Assembly (NCBI GenBank): GCA_003645435.1
Contig: QNFD01000160.1
Location: 1 to 6,564, forward strand
Length of the DNA stretch: 6,564 nucleotides
DNA from: Gammaproteobacteria bacterium
Lineage (GTDB): Bacteria > Pseudomonadota > Gammaproteobacteria > GCA-001735895
Direction of reading: 5' to 3'
Part shown: one piece after another, positions 1 to 6,142 of the stretch
Layout: each line of letters begins with the position of its first letter
Position numbering within the stretch: the stretch's first letter is position 1
The notes under the pieces: model-generated
Database searches by the model: none
What the model saw: the letters and a program-made list of their open reading frames with translations, nothing else
Told to the model about the DNA's origin: nothing
Translations under genes and position numbers: made by a program

Positions 1-1065
1 CAATACGGTGACATTTTGTTCGGCGAATAATTGCCGGCTAAAGTCTATATCTGCGATCGGTGTTGTCGGCCACAGGTAAAAACTAGCCTGTGGTTTTTGT
101 GGCGCAAGTGTATCAGAAAGTATTGATAGAACCTGATCAAATTTTTGTCGATAAAGCTGACGATTCTCGATCACATGAGACTCGTCGCTCCAGGCGGCAA
201 CACTCGCGGTTTGTGTGGCTGGTGACATCGCGCAGCCCTGGTAGGTTCGATAGTGGAGGAACTTCTTCAGCAGCTCGGCATCCCCGGCAACAAATCCGGA
301 TCGCAGACCGGGAAGGTTGGAACGTTTCGACAGACTATGAAAAACCAGACAGTTGTGAAAATCATCCAGGCCCATGGACGATGCAGCGCCAAGCAGGCCC
401 GGCGGGGGTCGCCTCTCGTCGAAATAAATCTCGGAATAACATTCATCGCAGGCGATGACAAAATCATGCTGCTGCGCCAGGGCTATCAGTTGCTGTAAAT
501 AAGCCTCCGACATAACCGCCCCGGTCGGGTTTCCCGGAGAACAGATATACAGTAATTGGCAGCGTGACCATTGCTTTTCATTAATCGCGTCGAGATCGGG
601 CAGGTAGTCATTCGCTTCGATGCAATTCAAATAGTGCGGTTGTGCACCCGCGAGGAAAGCAGCGCCTTCATATATCTGGTAAAACGGGTTGGGCATCATC
701 ACCAGCGGGTCCGAAACACTGCGATCGACGATACACTGGGCGATGGCAAATAAGGCCTCACGGGTGCCATTCACCGGCAGTATGTTGTGTTCGGGATTCA
801 TCTCGGATTCGGTTAGCTGAAAGCGTCGACATAACCATTTCGAAATGGCCTCACGCAGATCTAGCACGCCTTTGGTGCTTGGGTAGCTAGATAACTGGTG
901 TAAATGGGCAATCAGGCTTTCAATTACAAAATGCGGTGCCGGATGCCGGGGTTCGCCGATCGATAAGGATATGTGATCCAGGTTCGCCGGCGGCGTCAGC
1001 CCCTGCTTGAGTACTGACAACTTTTCAAATGGGTAGGGATGCAGTTTCTCTAGATCTTTGTTCAT
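1..1065 (-). CDS. dapC: Succinyldiaminopimelate aminotransferase DapC (C-terminus beyond window)
   Basis: PLP-dependent class I/II aminotransferase. DapC converts N-succinyl-2-amino-6-oxopimelate plus glutamate to N-succinyl-LL-2,6-diaminopimelate in the cytoplasm, feeding lysine and peptidoglycan synthesis. I translated 355 uninterrupted codons from the minus-strand ATG at 1065-1063 to the window edge. The N-terminus MNKDLEKLHPYPFEKL is the family hallmark and fixes the start. No in-frame ATG lies just upstream, and no clear Shine-Dalgarno precedes it. Visible motifs are SIGEP (35-39), NGTRE (99-103), SPGNPTG (176-182), CDECYSE (206-212) and SLSKRSNLPGLRSGF (244-258). Lys247 (codon 325-327) is the expected PLP Schiff-base lysine, Asp207 the pyridine-nitrogen contact and Arg255 the phosphate contact. 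Family members are about 400 residues long, so roughly 40 residues, including the carboxylate-binding arginine region, lie outside the window. An ArgD-type or other class I aminotransferase is less likely given the N-terminus and the active-site wording. It is divergent from the DUF4242 gene. Confidence 0.92.
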   Translation of the reverse strand, partial: MNKDLEKLHPYPFEKLSVLKQGLTPPANLDHISLSIGEPRHPAPHFVIESLIAHLHQLSSYPSTKGVLDLREAISKWLCRRFQLTESEMNPEHNILPVNGTREALFAIAQCIVDRSVSDPLVMMPNPFYQIYEGAAFLAGAQPHYLNCIEANDYLPDLDAINEKQWSRCQLLYICSPGNPTGAVMSEAYLQQLIALAQQHDFVIACDECYSEIYFDERRPPPGLLGAASSMGLDDFHNCLVFHSLSKRSNLPGLRSGFVAGDAELLKKFLHYRTYQGCAMSPATQTASVAAWSDESHVIENRQLYRQKFDQVLSILSDTLAPQKPQASFYLWPTTPIADIDFSRQLFAEQNVTVL

Positions 1066-1220
1066 GATGACGGCAAGGCCAGGATGATGGGTTGCATCTA
1101 TCCTACCCTATTTAACCTGGTTTTCATCGGTTCCCGATTTTTCCTTTGCGTTCTTCGGTGCTTTGCGAGAGCATCATCCATCGGATTTAAACACGACTAT
1201 TCAATGGCTCTACAGAAGCG

Positions 1221-1257
1221 ATAATTCGTGAATAATTCGGACCAGCAGGTACGAATT
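1221..1257. promoter_or_regulatory. Direct and inverted repeat cluster, operator-like
   Basis: ATAATTCG occurs at 1221-1228 and again at 1232-1239, exactly 11 bases apart, or about one helical turn. A third copy of the core lies inverted at 1251-1257, so that AATTCGT (1223-1229) and ACGAATT (1251-1257) form a perfect 7-base inverted repeat. Such phased half-sites between two divergent genes look like a binding site for a transcription factor. Regulator identity is unknown, and AT-rich words can recur by chance. Confidence 0.35.
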
Positions 1258-1264
1258 GATTAGC

Positions 1265-1297
1265 GGTTGAATTCCCTACACTTGTTTCAGTTCAACC
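1265..1297. repeat. Perfect 7-base inverted repeat GGTTGAA/TTCAACC
   Basis: GGTTGAA at 1265-1271 is mirrored by TTCAACC at 1291-1297 across a 19-base spacer. It lies about 125 bases upstream of the DUF4242 start. It could be a protein-binding dyad or a weak RNA hairpin. There is no poly-T tract after it, so it is not an intrinsic terminator. Confidence 0.35.
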
Positions 1298-1407
1298 AGG
1301 GCTTTTACTGACACACTACGGGGCATGTAGGACGTGTTATTATTCCATGGTTTCAGATAAAATTATCGCCGTAGAACCAGTGTAATACATAATAAATCAT
1401 CCATAAT

Positions 1408-1414
1408 GAGGAGA
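1408..1414 (+). promoter_or_regulatory. Ribosome binding site of the DUF4242 gene
   Basis: GAGGAGA sits 5 bases before the ATG at 1420, a strong purine-rich Shine-Dalgarno at normal spacing. It decides this start and suggests efficient translation. Confidence 0.8.
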
Positions 1415-1419
1415 AGACC

Positions 1420-1704
1420 ATGCCTAGATTCGTTATAGAAAGAGATATCCCAGAGATCGGTTCAGCAGATCGTGATGCGTTGCGAGGCGCCTCGCAGAAG
1501 TCTAATTCGGTGTTAGCCGCGATGAAGATGGCTTCGAAAAATATACAATGGGAACATTCTTATGTGACCGCGGACAAAATATTTTGTGTTTACCTGGCGG
1601 ATTCAGAAGAGCTGATCCAGGAGCACGCGACCGAAAGCGGGTTCCCAGCTACAAAAGTAAGCCAGGTAAAAAATGTCATTGATCCGGTAACCGCCGAGGC
1701 TTAA
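1420..1704 (+). CDS. DUF4242 family small protein (possible nickel-binding, SCO4226-like)
   Basis: A 94-residue cytoplasmic protein with no signal peptide or membrane segment. It matches the DUF4242 pattern throughout: MPRFVIERDIPEIG at the start, a helix with SNSVLAAM (28-35), WEHSYVTADKIFCVY (44-58), EHA..SGFPATKVSQV (68-83) and the closing VIDPVTAE (86-93). His46, Cys56 and His69 are the obvious candidate metal ligands. Established knowledge is limited: one Streptomyces coelicolor member, SCO4226, was described as a nickel-binding ferredoxin-like-fold protein, but most members are uncharacterised and metal binding here is inference. The length is typical and complete. It has its own strong ribosome site and is followed by hairpins, so it appears monocistronic. 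It does not obviously relate to the divergent dapC or to the kinase downstream. Confidence 0.88.
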   Translation: MPRFVIERDIPEIGSADRDALRGASQKSNSVLAAMKMASKNIQWEHSYVTADKIFCVYLADSEELIQEHATESGFPATKVSQVKNVIDPVTAEA

Positions 1705-1717
1705 CCAGGGATGTACA

Positions 1718-1758
1718 GGAGGGATTAGTCCCTCCCGGGCATAGAGATCCATGCCCGG
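1718..1758 (+). repeat. Two tandem hairpins downstream of the DUF4242 gene
   Basis: GGAGGGA (1718-1724) pairs perfectly with TCCCTCC (1729-1735) around the loop TTAG. CCGGGCAT (1735-1742) then pairs perfectly with ATGCCCGG (1751-1758) around an 8-base loop. The stems share base 1735, so they abut and compete by one pair. Neither is followed by a T tract. They probably stabilise the 3' end of the mRNA or help termination together with the hairpin that follows. Confidence 0.6.
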
Positions 1759-1763
1759 CACAC

Positions 1764-1792
1764 AGGCCTAATCGCCATGATTCGGCCTTTCT
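1764..1792 (+). terminator. Rho-independent terminator of the DUF4242 transcript
   Basis: AGGCC-T-AATC (1764-1773) pairs with GATT-C-GGCCT (1779-1788), giving nine pairs and one T/C mismatch around the loop GCCAT. TTTCT follows directly at 1788-1792. The T tract is short, so efficiency is uncertain. Position, 60 bases after the stop codon, fits the end of this transcript. Confidence 0.6.
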
Positions 1793-1795
1793 ATA

Positions 1796-2131
1796 GTGAT
1801 TTCCTACACTGGTGTTTTGATTCAATTTATCTGAAAATGAAATCCATCGCGCGAAGTTGGCGCGCCGGTGATTATAGCCATTAGCCTCGCATGAAAGACT
1901 GTTGAACCGCAGGGTAGCTTTTCGAGGGTGTTGATTATTCCAACTAGTTCACAAATTCAAATAAACTTACTGCCAGTTTGAGAGATGAATTCACTGCTTT
2001 CAGGAGTTTGAAAGCTAGATTTAGCGAGGCCTGTGGCCAGATGTACCGTTTATCGGTTAACCAGGTGCCAGGCCCTGGCCAGGTAGTTTTATCGCAATCA
2101 TTGCCTATACTCAAATAGCATAATAAAGGCG
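1796..2131. other. Intergenic region upstream of the sensor kinase gene, with palindromes
   Basis: I see no credible gene here. The stretch holds several dyads: GCGCG/CGCGC at 1849-1865, next to the palindrome GGCGCGCC at 1859-1866; a 7-base stem GCTTTCA/TGAAAGC at 1996-2015 around a 6-base loop; GGCC-TGT-GGCC at 2028-2038; GGTTAACC at 2055-2062; and CCTGGCCAGG at 2074-2083. The last two lie just upstream of the presumed promoter of the kinase gene. Confidence 0.55.
2074..2129 (+). promoter_or_regulatory. Presumed promoter/operator and ribosome site of the sensor kinase gene
   Basis: TATACT at 2106-2111 is a good sigma70 -10 match, but no good -35 lies at the usual distance, which suggests a weak or activator-dependent promoter. 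The perfect palindrome CCTGGCCAGG at 2074-2083 overlaps or adjoins the expected -35 position and could be an operator. AAAGG at 2125-2129 is the only Shine-Dalgarno candidate and lies just 2 bases from the ATG at 2132, an unusually tight spacing that suggests low translation. Confidence 0.35.
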
Positions 2132-5100
2132 ATGACAGTTCATATTTTGAAAGCCAAAAAAAGCCAGTCAACCGAAGCGCGAAAAACTAAAGAAACTCTG
2201 ATTGAAGAGAATGCTTTGCTGCGCGAAAAACTCGAGAAATTTGAGGCAATATCCAGCCTCAAGGAAGACCGACTCAATACGCTCGCCACCCAGTTTAAAG
2301 TTGGTTTCTGGGAATGGGATGGAATCAAGAGTCAGATTTCTTATTATTCAGAAGAAACCGCAAATATATTCGGTCTATCACTGCCGGAAATGTATGATCG
2401 GTTCAAATGTGCAGAAGACTTTTACGCGGTGATTCACCCGCAGGATCTTGAACACTACAAGTGGCACGCTGGCCCTGATGATCCTGATGAGATTGGTGAA
2501 ATGCCAGAGGTGTATGACTATCGTATTGTCAGACCCGATGGGCAGATACTTCACCTAAGAGAGCTGGAGTATGAAACCATCCTCAAGGATGGTGTATGTG
2601 CTTACGCCTATGGTGCTCTGCAGGACATTACCGAACACCAGAAATCTTCAGTGGCATTAAAACTAAGTGAAGAACGCTACAGTTCTTTATTTGCCCAGTT
2701 GCCGGTAGGAGTACAGGAAGAAGATTACAGTTCGGTCAAAAAACTCGTCGATAAATTGCATCGTCAGGGCGTAATGGATTTAAACGAGTTTTTCCTGGCT
2801 AATCCGAAAGTGCTTCGCGAGGCGATAGGTGGTACAAGAATCACCAGTGTTAACGAAGCCCTGTTAAAAATTCACCAGGCCAACTCCGAAGAAGCTTTCC
2901 TCGAAGACGAAGCTGATATCGATAGCTGGTGGAGTGATGAATGGATCGAGTTTTACGCGGCAGAAATTGATGGGCTGGCAGGTGCCGACGGTTATTACGA
3001 AGTTGAACGTGCTGATACTAACGCGCATAACTCTTACATCGAGGCGCGTACCATTACTTCACTGGTACATGGATACGAAGATAGCTGGTCAAGAGTGATT
3101 ACCACTTACGAGGATATTACCGAGCGTAAGAAAAGCCAGCTAAAAATACTCGAAGCAAAAGAAGAAGCCGAAAAGGCGAGCCAGGCTAAATCAGAGTTCC
3201 TCTCCTGCATGAGTCACGAATTACGCACACCGTTAAACTCAATCCTGGGCTTCTCCCAACTTGCGGAACTCGACCCGGGCATAAGCGCGGAACAGAAATC
3301 CTACTCACGCAAAATTAATCACGCGGGCAAACATTTGCTGATCCTGATAGAGGAGATTCTGGATCTGTCGCGAATTGAATCAGGTGATGTGGAGCTTTCC
3401 TTAGAGGCGGTTTCGCTGGTAGACATAATTAATGACGGTATGAGTTGGGTAGGGGCACTGGCAGAAAGACGGGGCATCAAGTTTGAGTTTGATCCGGCAT
3501 TGCTGGCCGATGTGCTCGTCGAAGCGGATGCGATTAAACTAAAACAGGTTTTCCTGAACTTGCTCACCAACGCGGTTAAATATAATCAACAGGATGGTAG
3601 TGTCAGTATAGTCTGTACCCGGCAAGTCCCGGGGCTGGTTCGTATTGGCATCAAGGATACCGGTCCCGGCATCTCGAAGGATCGAATCGCTGAATTGTTT
3701 CAGCCTTTTAATCGGCTTGGCGCGGAATTTAGCGAGGTAGAAGGGACCGGAATTGGATTGGTGATTACGAAAAAATTAATTAAACTGATGAAAGGCAGGC
3801 TTGAAGTTGAGAGTACGTTAGGCGAGGGAAGTATCTTCTGGGTTGAACTACCGTCAATACAACGGGCGAGTCAACAAGACAGTAATCTTTATATTGTACC
3901 GAGCAAAAATACCAGGGCATCGGCCCTTGTAACAGCTGCCAATCCGAGGATTTTGGTTGCGGAAGACAATCCGGTCAATCAGGAACTGATTGCTACCCAG
4001 ATGAAAGCGCTTGGTTACGATGCTGATTACGCAGTCAATGGATCAGAGGCCCTGAAACTCTGGGAAGCGAGTGATTACGATTTGCTGATTACTGATATTC
4101 GTATGCCGGTGATGGATGGGTTCGAGTTAGTTCGACGAATCAGATCGAAGGAAGCCGGTGTCAGTGAAGCCAAACCGATTATTGCGATTACCGCGAATGC
4201 AATGGATCGGGAAAAACGGCGCTGTTTCGAAGCAGGTGTCAATGACGTGATGTCAAAGCCGGTTGATCTGGAAGATCTGAGGGTGTCGTTGGGAAGGTGG
4301 TCGCCCAAAATTGATACGCCGGCCAGCCCGGCCCGAGAGAACCTTGTCCGTCAACCGATTCCAGTCGGCGAGGTAGTAAACCTGGCTATTTTGAGGCAGG
4401 CGGTGGGCAATAAACCCGAGGTTCATCGGCATCTACTGGCTTCCTATGTGAGGACGCTGCCTCAATCCCTGGATGATATTCAAATAGCCTATTCATGGCG
4501 TAATCACGAACTATTGAGCGAATATGCGCATAAGCTGAAATCTTCATCTCGCAGTATAGGCGCGACCAATATGTCTGAAACCTGTCGAGCGATCGAGCTC
4601 GTCTGTATGGAAAATCGCTGGCAGGATATGGAACCCCTGATGACCCAACTAAAGCAGTCTGCAGTGCAGGTAGAGGCATTTGTTGATGTCTATTCCGAAG
4701 GCGTTACGCTGAATACATCGGAGCCGATCCCGGTAGAAATGGAAGAAGATATTACCGACATTAATCTCTCAATCCTGGTGGTTGATGACGATTACATCAC
4801 CCATAAAGTGACCGCATTGCTGCTTGACGACATGGGGTTTCATAATGTGCATTCGGCCCTGTCAGGACCGCGTGGTCTGGAAATACTCGACGAACTGGAC
4901 GAAGGCATTGATGTGGTCATGTGCGATTTGAATATGCCGAATATGGATGGCGTCGAATTTACACGTAGACTGGCAGAGCGGAATTTCGAAGGAGCGCTGA
5001 TAATTATCAGTGGCGAAGATATCAGAATTTTGAAGACCGTTGAAAAACTGGCGATCGAGCATGAGTTACATGTGCTGGGTACGATGGAAAAACCGGTCAC

Positions 5101-5944
5101 GCAGGCGAAACTAAGTGAAATGTTGCGATTGCTGGACCAGGTTAATTCTGAAAAATCACTGATTATTATCGATGCGATTACCGTTGATGATCTCTCGGAG
5201 GCGATCAGGCAGGGTAATCTGGATACTTATTTCCAGCCCAAGGTCGATGTCAAGACACGTAAAGTTATCGGAGTAGAGGCCCTGGTACGCTGGAATCACC
5301 TAACCGAAGGTGTTCTTCACCCGAATTCGTTTGTGCCCCTGGCCGAAGACAACAATCTGATTTCCGAATTGACCATGTTCGTATGCAAACAGGCACTGGA
5401 ACATGCGGTTAGATTGCAAAACGAGGGTTTCAAACTGAACATGGGTATCAATATCTCGGTTGACACCCTGAATGATCTTGCTTGGCCAGATCAAATAGCG
5501 GCCCAGATAGAGGATTGTGGCCTCAAACCTTCATCGATCACTTTTGAAATTACGGAAAGCCGGTTGATGGAAAATATTTCGGTTGCACTGGATATCTTAA
5601 GCCGCTTGAGTCTAAAGCGATTTAATCTTTCGATTGATGATTTCGGTACGGGATATTCATCGATGGAACAGTTGCAACGTATTCCGTTTTCAGAACTGAA
5701 AATAGACCGGGCCTTCGTACGCGGGGCGAGTGATGACCCTGCTGCCCGGGCCATACTCGAAGCTAACCGGTTACTGGCGAAAAAACTGAACATGACCATC
5801 GTCGCGGAAGGCGTGGAAACACAGGAGGACTGGGACCTGGTAACCGAACTCGGTTGTGATCAGGTGCAGGGTTATTTTGTCGCTAAACCAATGCCTATTG
5901 ACGAACTTTGTTTATGGCTTCGCAACTGGCAAATGCCCGAATGA
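2132..5944 (+). CDS. Fused phosphorelay histidine kinase with c-di-GMP phosphodiesterase output (PAS-PAS-HisKA-HATPase-REC-HPt-REC-EAL)
   Basis: A 1270-residue soluble protein with no membrane segments. Domains in order: coiled coil (about 10-50); PAS_3-like domain with PAC tail (55-170); longer PAS-like domain (178-333, ending YEDITERKKS); HisKA with SHELRTPLN, phosphoacceptor His362; HATPase with N-box Asn476/Asn480, G1 DTGPGIS (509-515) and G2 GTGIGL (538-543); REC1 with Asp612, Asp655, Thr687, Lys709; HPt with AHKLKSSS, His800; REC2 with Asp885/886, Asp932, Ser960, Lys987; EAL phosphodiesterase (about 1015-1265). The EAL set is complete: E1049, N1107, E1139, D1169/D1170, K1190, E1226, Q1246, with DDFGTGYSS intact. 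There is no GGDEF domain. Inferred path: cytoplasmic signal to His362, Asp655, His800, Asp932, then control of c-di-GMP hydrolysis to pGpG. The PAS domains lack the LOV cysteine motif, so the ligand is unknown. The ATG is chosen because the coiled coil begins there and no better start exists. The gene is monocistronic by context. Confidence 0.93.
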   Translation: MTVHILKAKKSQSTEARKTKETLIEENALLREKLEKFEAISSLKEDRLNTLATQFKVGFWEWDGIKSQISYYSEETANIFGLSLPEMYDRFKCAEDFYAVIHPQDLEHYKWHAGPDDPDEIGEMPEVYDYRIVRPDGQILHLRELEYETILKDGVCAYAYGALQDITEHQKSSVALKLSEERYSSLFAQLPVGVQEEDYSSVKKLVDKLHRQGVMDLNEFFLANPKVLREAIGGTRITSVNEALLKIHQANSEEAFLEDEADIDSWWSDEWIEFYAAEIDGLAGADGYYEVERADTNAHNSYIEARTITSLVHGYEDSWSRVITTYEDITERKKSQLKILEAKEEAEKASQAKSEFLSCMSHELRTPLNSILGFSQLAELDPGISAEQKSYSRKINHAGKHLLILIEEILDLSRIESGDVELSLEAVSLVDIINDGMSWVGALAERRGIKFEFDPALLADVLVEADAIKLKQVFLNLLTNAVKYNQQDGSVSIVCTRQVPGLVRIGIKDTGPGISKDRIAELFQPFNRLGAEFSEVEGTGIGLVITKKLIKLMKGRLEVESTLGEGSIFWVELPSIQRASQQDSNLYIVPSKNTRASALVTAANPRILVAEDNPVNQELIATQMKALGYDADYAVNGSEALKLWEASDYDLLITDIRMPVMDGFELVRRIRSKEAGVSEAKPIIAITANAMDREKRRCFEAGVNDVMSKPVDLEDLRVSLGRWSPKIDTPASPARENLVRQPIPVGEVVNLAILRQAVGNKPEVHRHLLASYVRTLPQSLDDIQIAYSWRNHELLSEYAHKLKSSSRSIGATNMSETCRAIELVCMENRWQDMEPLMTQLKQSAVQVEAFVDVYSEGVTLNTSEPIPVEMEEDITDINLSILVVDDDYITHKVTALLLDDMGFHNVHSALSGPRGLEILDELDEGIDVVMCDLNMPNMDGVEFTRRLAERNFEGALIIISGEDIRILKTVEKLAIEHELHVLGTMEKPVTQAKLSEMLRLLDQVNSEKSLIIIDAITVDDLSEAIRQGNLDTYFQPKVDVKTRKVIGVEALVRWNHLTEGVLHPNSFVPLAEDNNLISELTMFVCKQALEHAVRLQNEGFKLNMGINISVDTLNDLAWPDQIAAQIEDCGLKPSSITFEITESRLMENISVALDILSRLSLKRFNLSIDDFGTGYSSMEQLQRIPFSELKIDRAFVRGASDDPAARAILEANRLLAKKLNMTIVAEGVETQEDWDLVTELGCDQVQGYFVAKPMPIDELCLWLRNWQMPE

Positions 5945-5972
5945 TCAGGTGCTGATAAATCAATTTCACAAC

Positions 5973-6010
5973 CCCTGATATTGTCGTCAGGGTCATCTCA
6001 TTATTTTTTC
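5973..6010 (+). terminator. Probable intrinsic terminator after the sensor kinase gene
   Basis: CCCTGA (5973-5978) pairs with TCAGGG (5987-5992) around an 8-base loop, with TTATTTTTTC at 6001-6010. The 8 bases between stem and T tract make it imperfect. The left arm can alternatively pair upstream: CCTGAT (5974-5979) is complementary to ATCAGG (5944-5949), which overlaps the stop codon. Confidence 0.45.
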
Positions 6011-6029
6011 TATGGTTACAGATTCGGCA

Positions 6030-6058
6030 CTTGAAATAGTATTTTTAGTACCTAAATA
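6030..6058 (+). promoter_or_regulatory. Heat-shock-like promoter of ibpA
   Basis: CTTGAAA at 6030-6036 matches the sigma32 -35 element exactly. After 14 bases comes CCTAAATA (6051-6058), a partial match to the C-rich sigma32 -10. The same bases also read as sigma70: TTGAAA, 16 bases, TAAATA. Transcription would begin near 6065, giving a leader of about 75-80 bases. Sigma32 control is known for E. coli ibpA, which supports the heat-shock reading. Confidence 0.55.
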
Positions 6059-6062
6059 GTGA

Positions 6063-6142
6063 TTACGAACGGCAGGTCTCGAAGAGAATGTCGATCGTAA
6101 GTTACTTTTTTAACACTAATTGCTTCTTAAGGAGAATTTGTT
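6063..6142 (+). ncRNA. ROSE-like RNA thermometer in the ibpA 5' leader
   Basis: Three consecutive stems fold by eye. Stem 1 (6063-6100): TTACGA/TCGTAA, an A-A mismatch, CGGCA/TGTCG with one G-U, an internal loop, then TCTC/GAGA around GAA. Stem 2 (6101-6114): GTTA/TAAC around a T-rich loop. Stem 3 (6117-6140): CTTC (6123-6126) pairs with GGAG of the Shine-Dalgarno (6131-6134) around TTAA. It is extended outward through a G-A pair, U-A, a U-U mismatch and two A-U pairs, with a possible closing U-G. The anti-SD strand contains UUGCU (6120-6124), the signature of ROSE elements, which control ibpA-type genes in alpha- and gammaproteobacteria by melting on heating. The many mismatches near the ribosome site fit a temperature-sensitive hairpin. 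Folding was done by eye only. Confidence 0.65.
6129..6134 (+). promoter_or_regulatory. Ribosome binding site of ibpA
   Basis: AAGGAG sits 8 bases before the ATG at 6143, a strong site at good spacing. It is embedded in the right arm and loop of the proposed thermometer hairpin, so its access is probably the control point. Confidence 0.8.

Larger units (their letters stand above)
1066..1419. other. Divergent intergenic region between dapC and the DUF4242 gene
   Basis: This stretch has no credible gene on either strand and must carry the start signals for both neighbours. It holds a hairpin at 1157-1175 (8 pairs including two G-U, loop GCG), a repeat cluster at 1221-1257, an inverted repeat at 1265-1297 and a dyad GATAA-AA-TTATC at 1356-1367. 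TAAAAT at 1358-1363 is one mismatch from the sigma70 -10 consensus and overlaps that dyad, but there is no good -35 at 15-18 bases upstream. I could not find a convincing promoter for dapC on the minus strand. Confidence 0.6.

Noticed and set aside
90..890. Several plus-strand open frames of 60-122 codons over the left part of the window
   Set aside because: They lie antisense to a clear minus-strand dapC reading frame with all aminotransferase motifs. Their translations are low-complexity, Arg/Ser/Gln-rich and resemble nothing.
1157..1175. Hairpin in the divergent region as a terminator
   Set aside because: No T tract follows on either strand, and no gene ends there.
1944..2171. Minus-strand 75-codon frame across the kinase leader and start
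   Set aside because: It runs into the start of the kinase gene on the opposite strand, has no recognisable motif and lies over palindromic leader DNA.
2140..5799. Many antisense frames of 62-102 codons, and a plus-strand frame at 2202-2432, inside the 1270-codon gene
   Set aside because: The 2132-5944 frame is a continuous chain of recognisable domains, and the others are shadows of it.
2132..5944. Possible sequencing-made fusion of two genes
   Set aside because: The frame is continuous through the HPt-REC2 linker, with no stop or start cluster at the junction and no compositional break visible. An assembly error cannot be fully excluded without reads.
6025..6040. Possible sigma54 site (GGCAC then five bases)
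   Set aside because: The -24-like GGCAC is there, but the required GC of the -12 element is missing: the bases read ATAGT.
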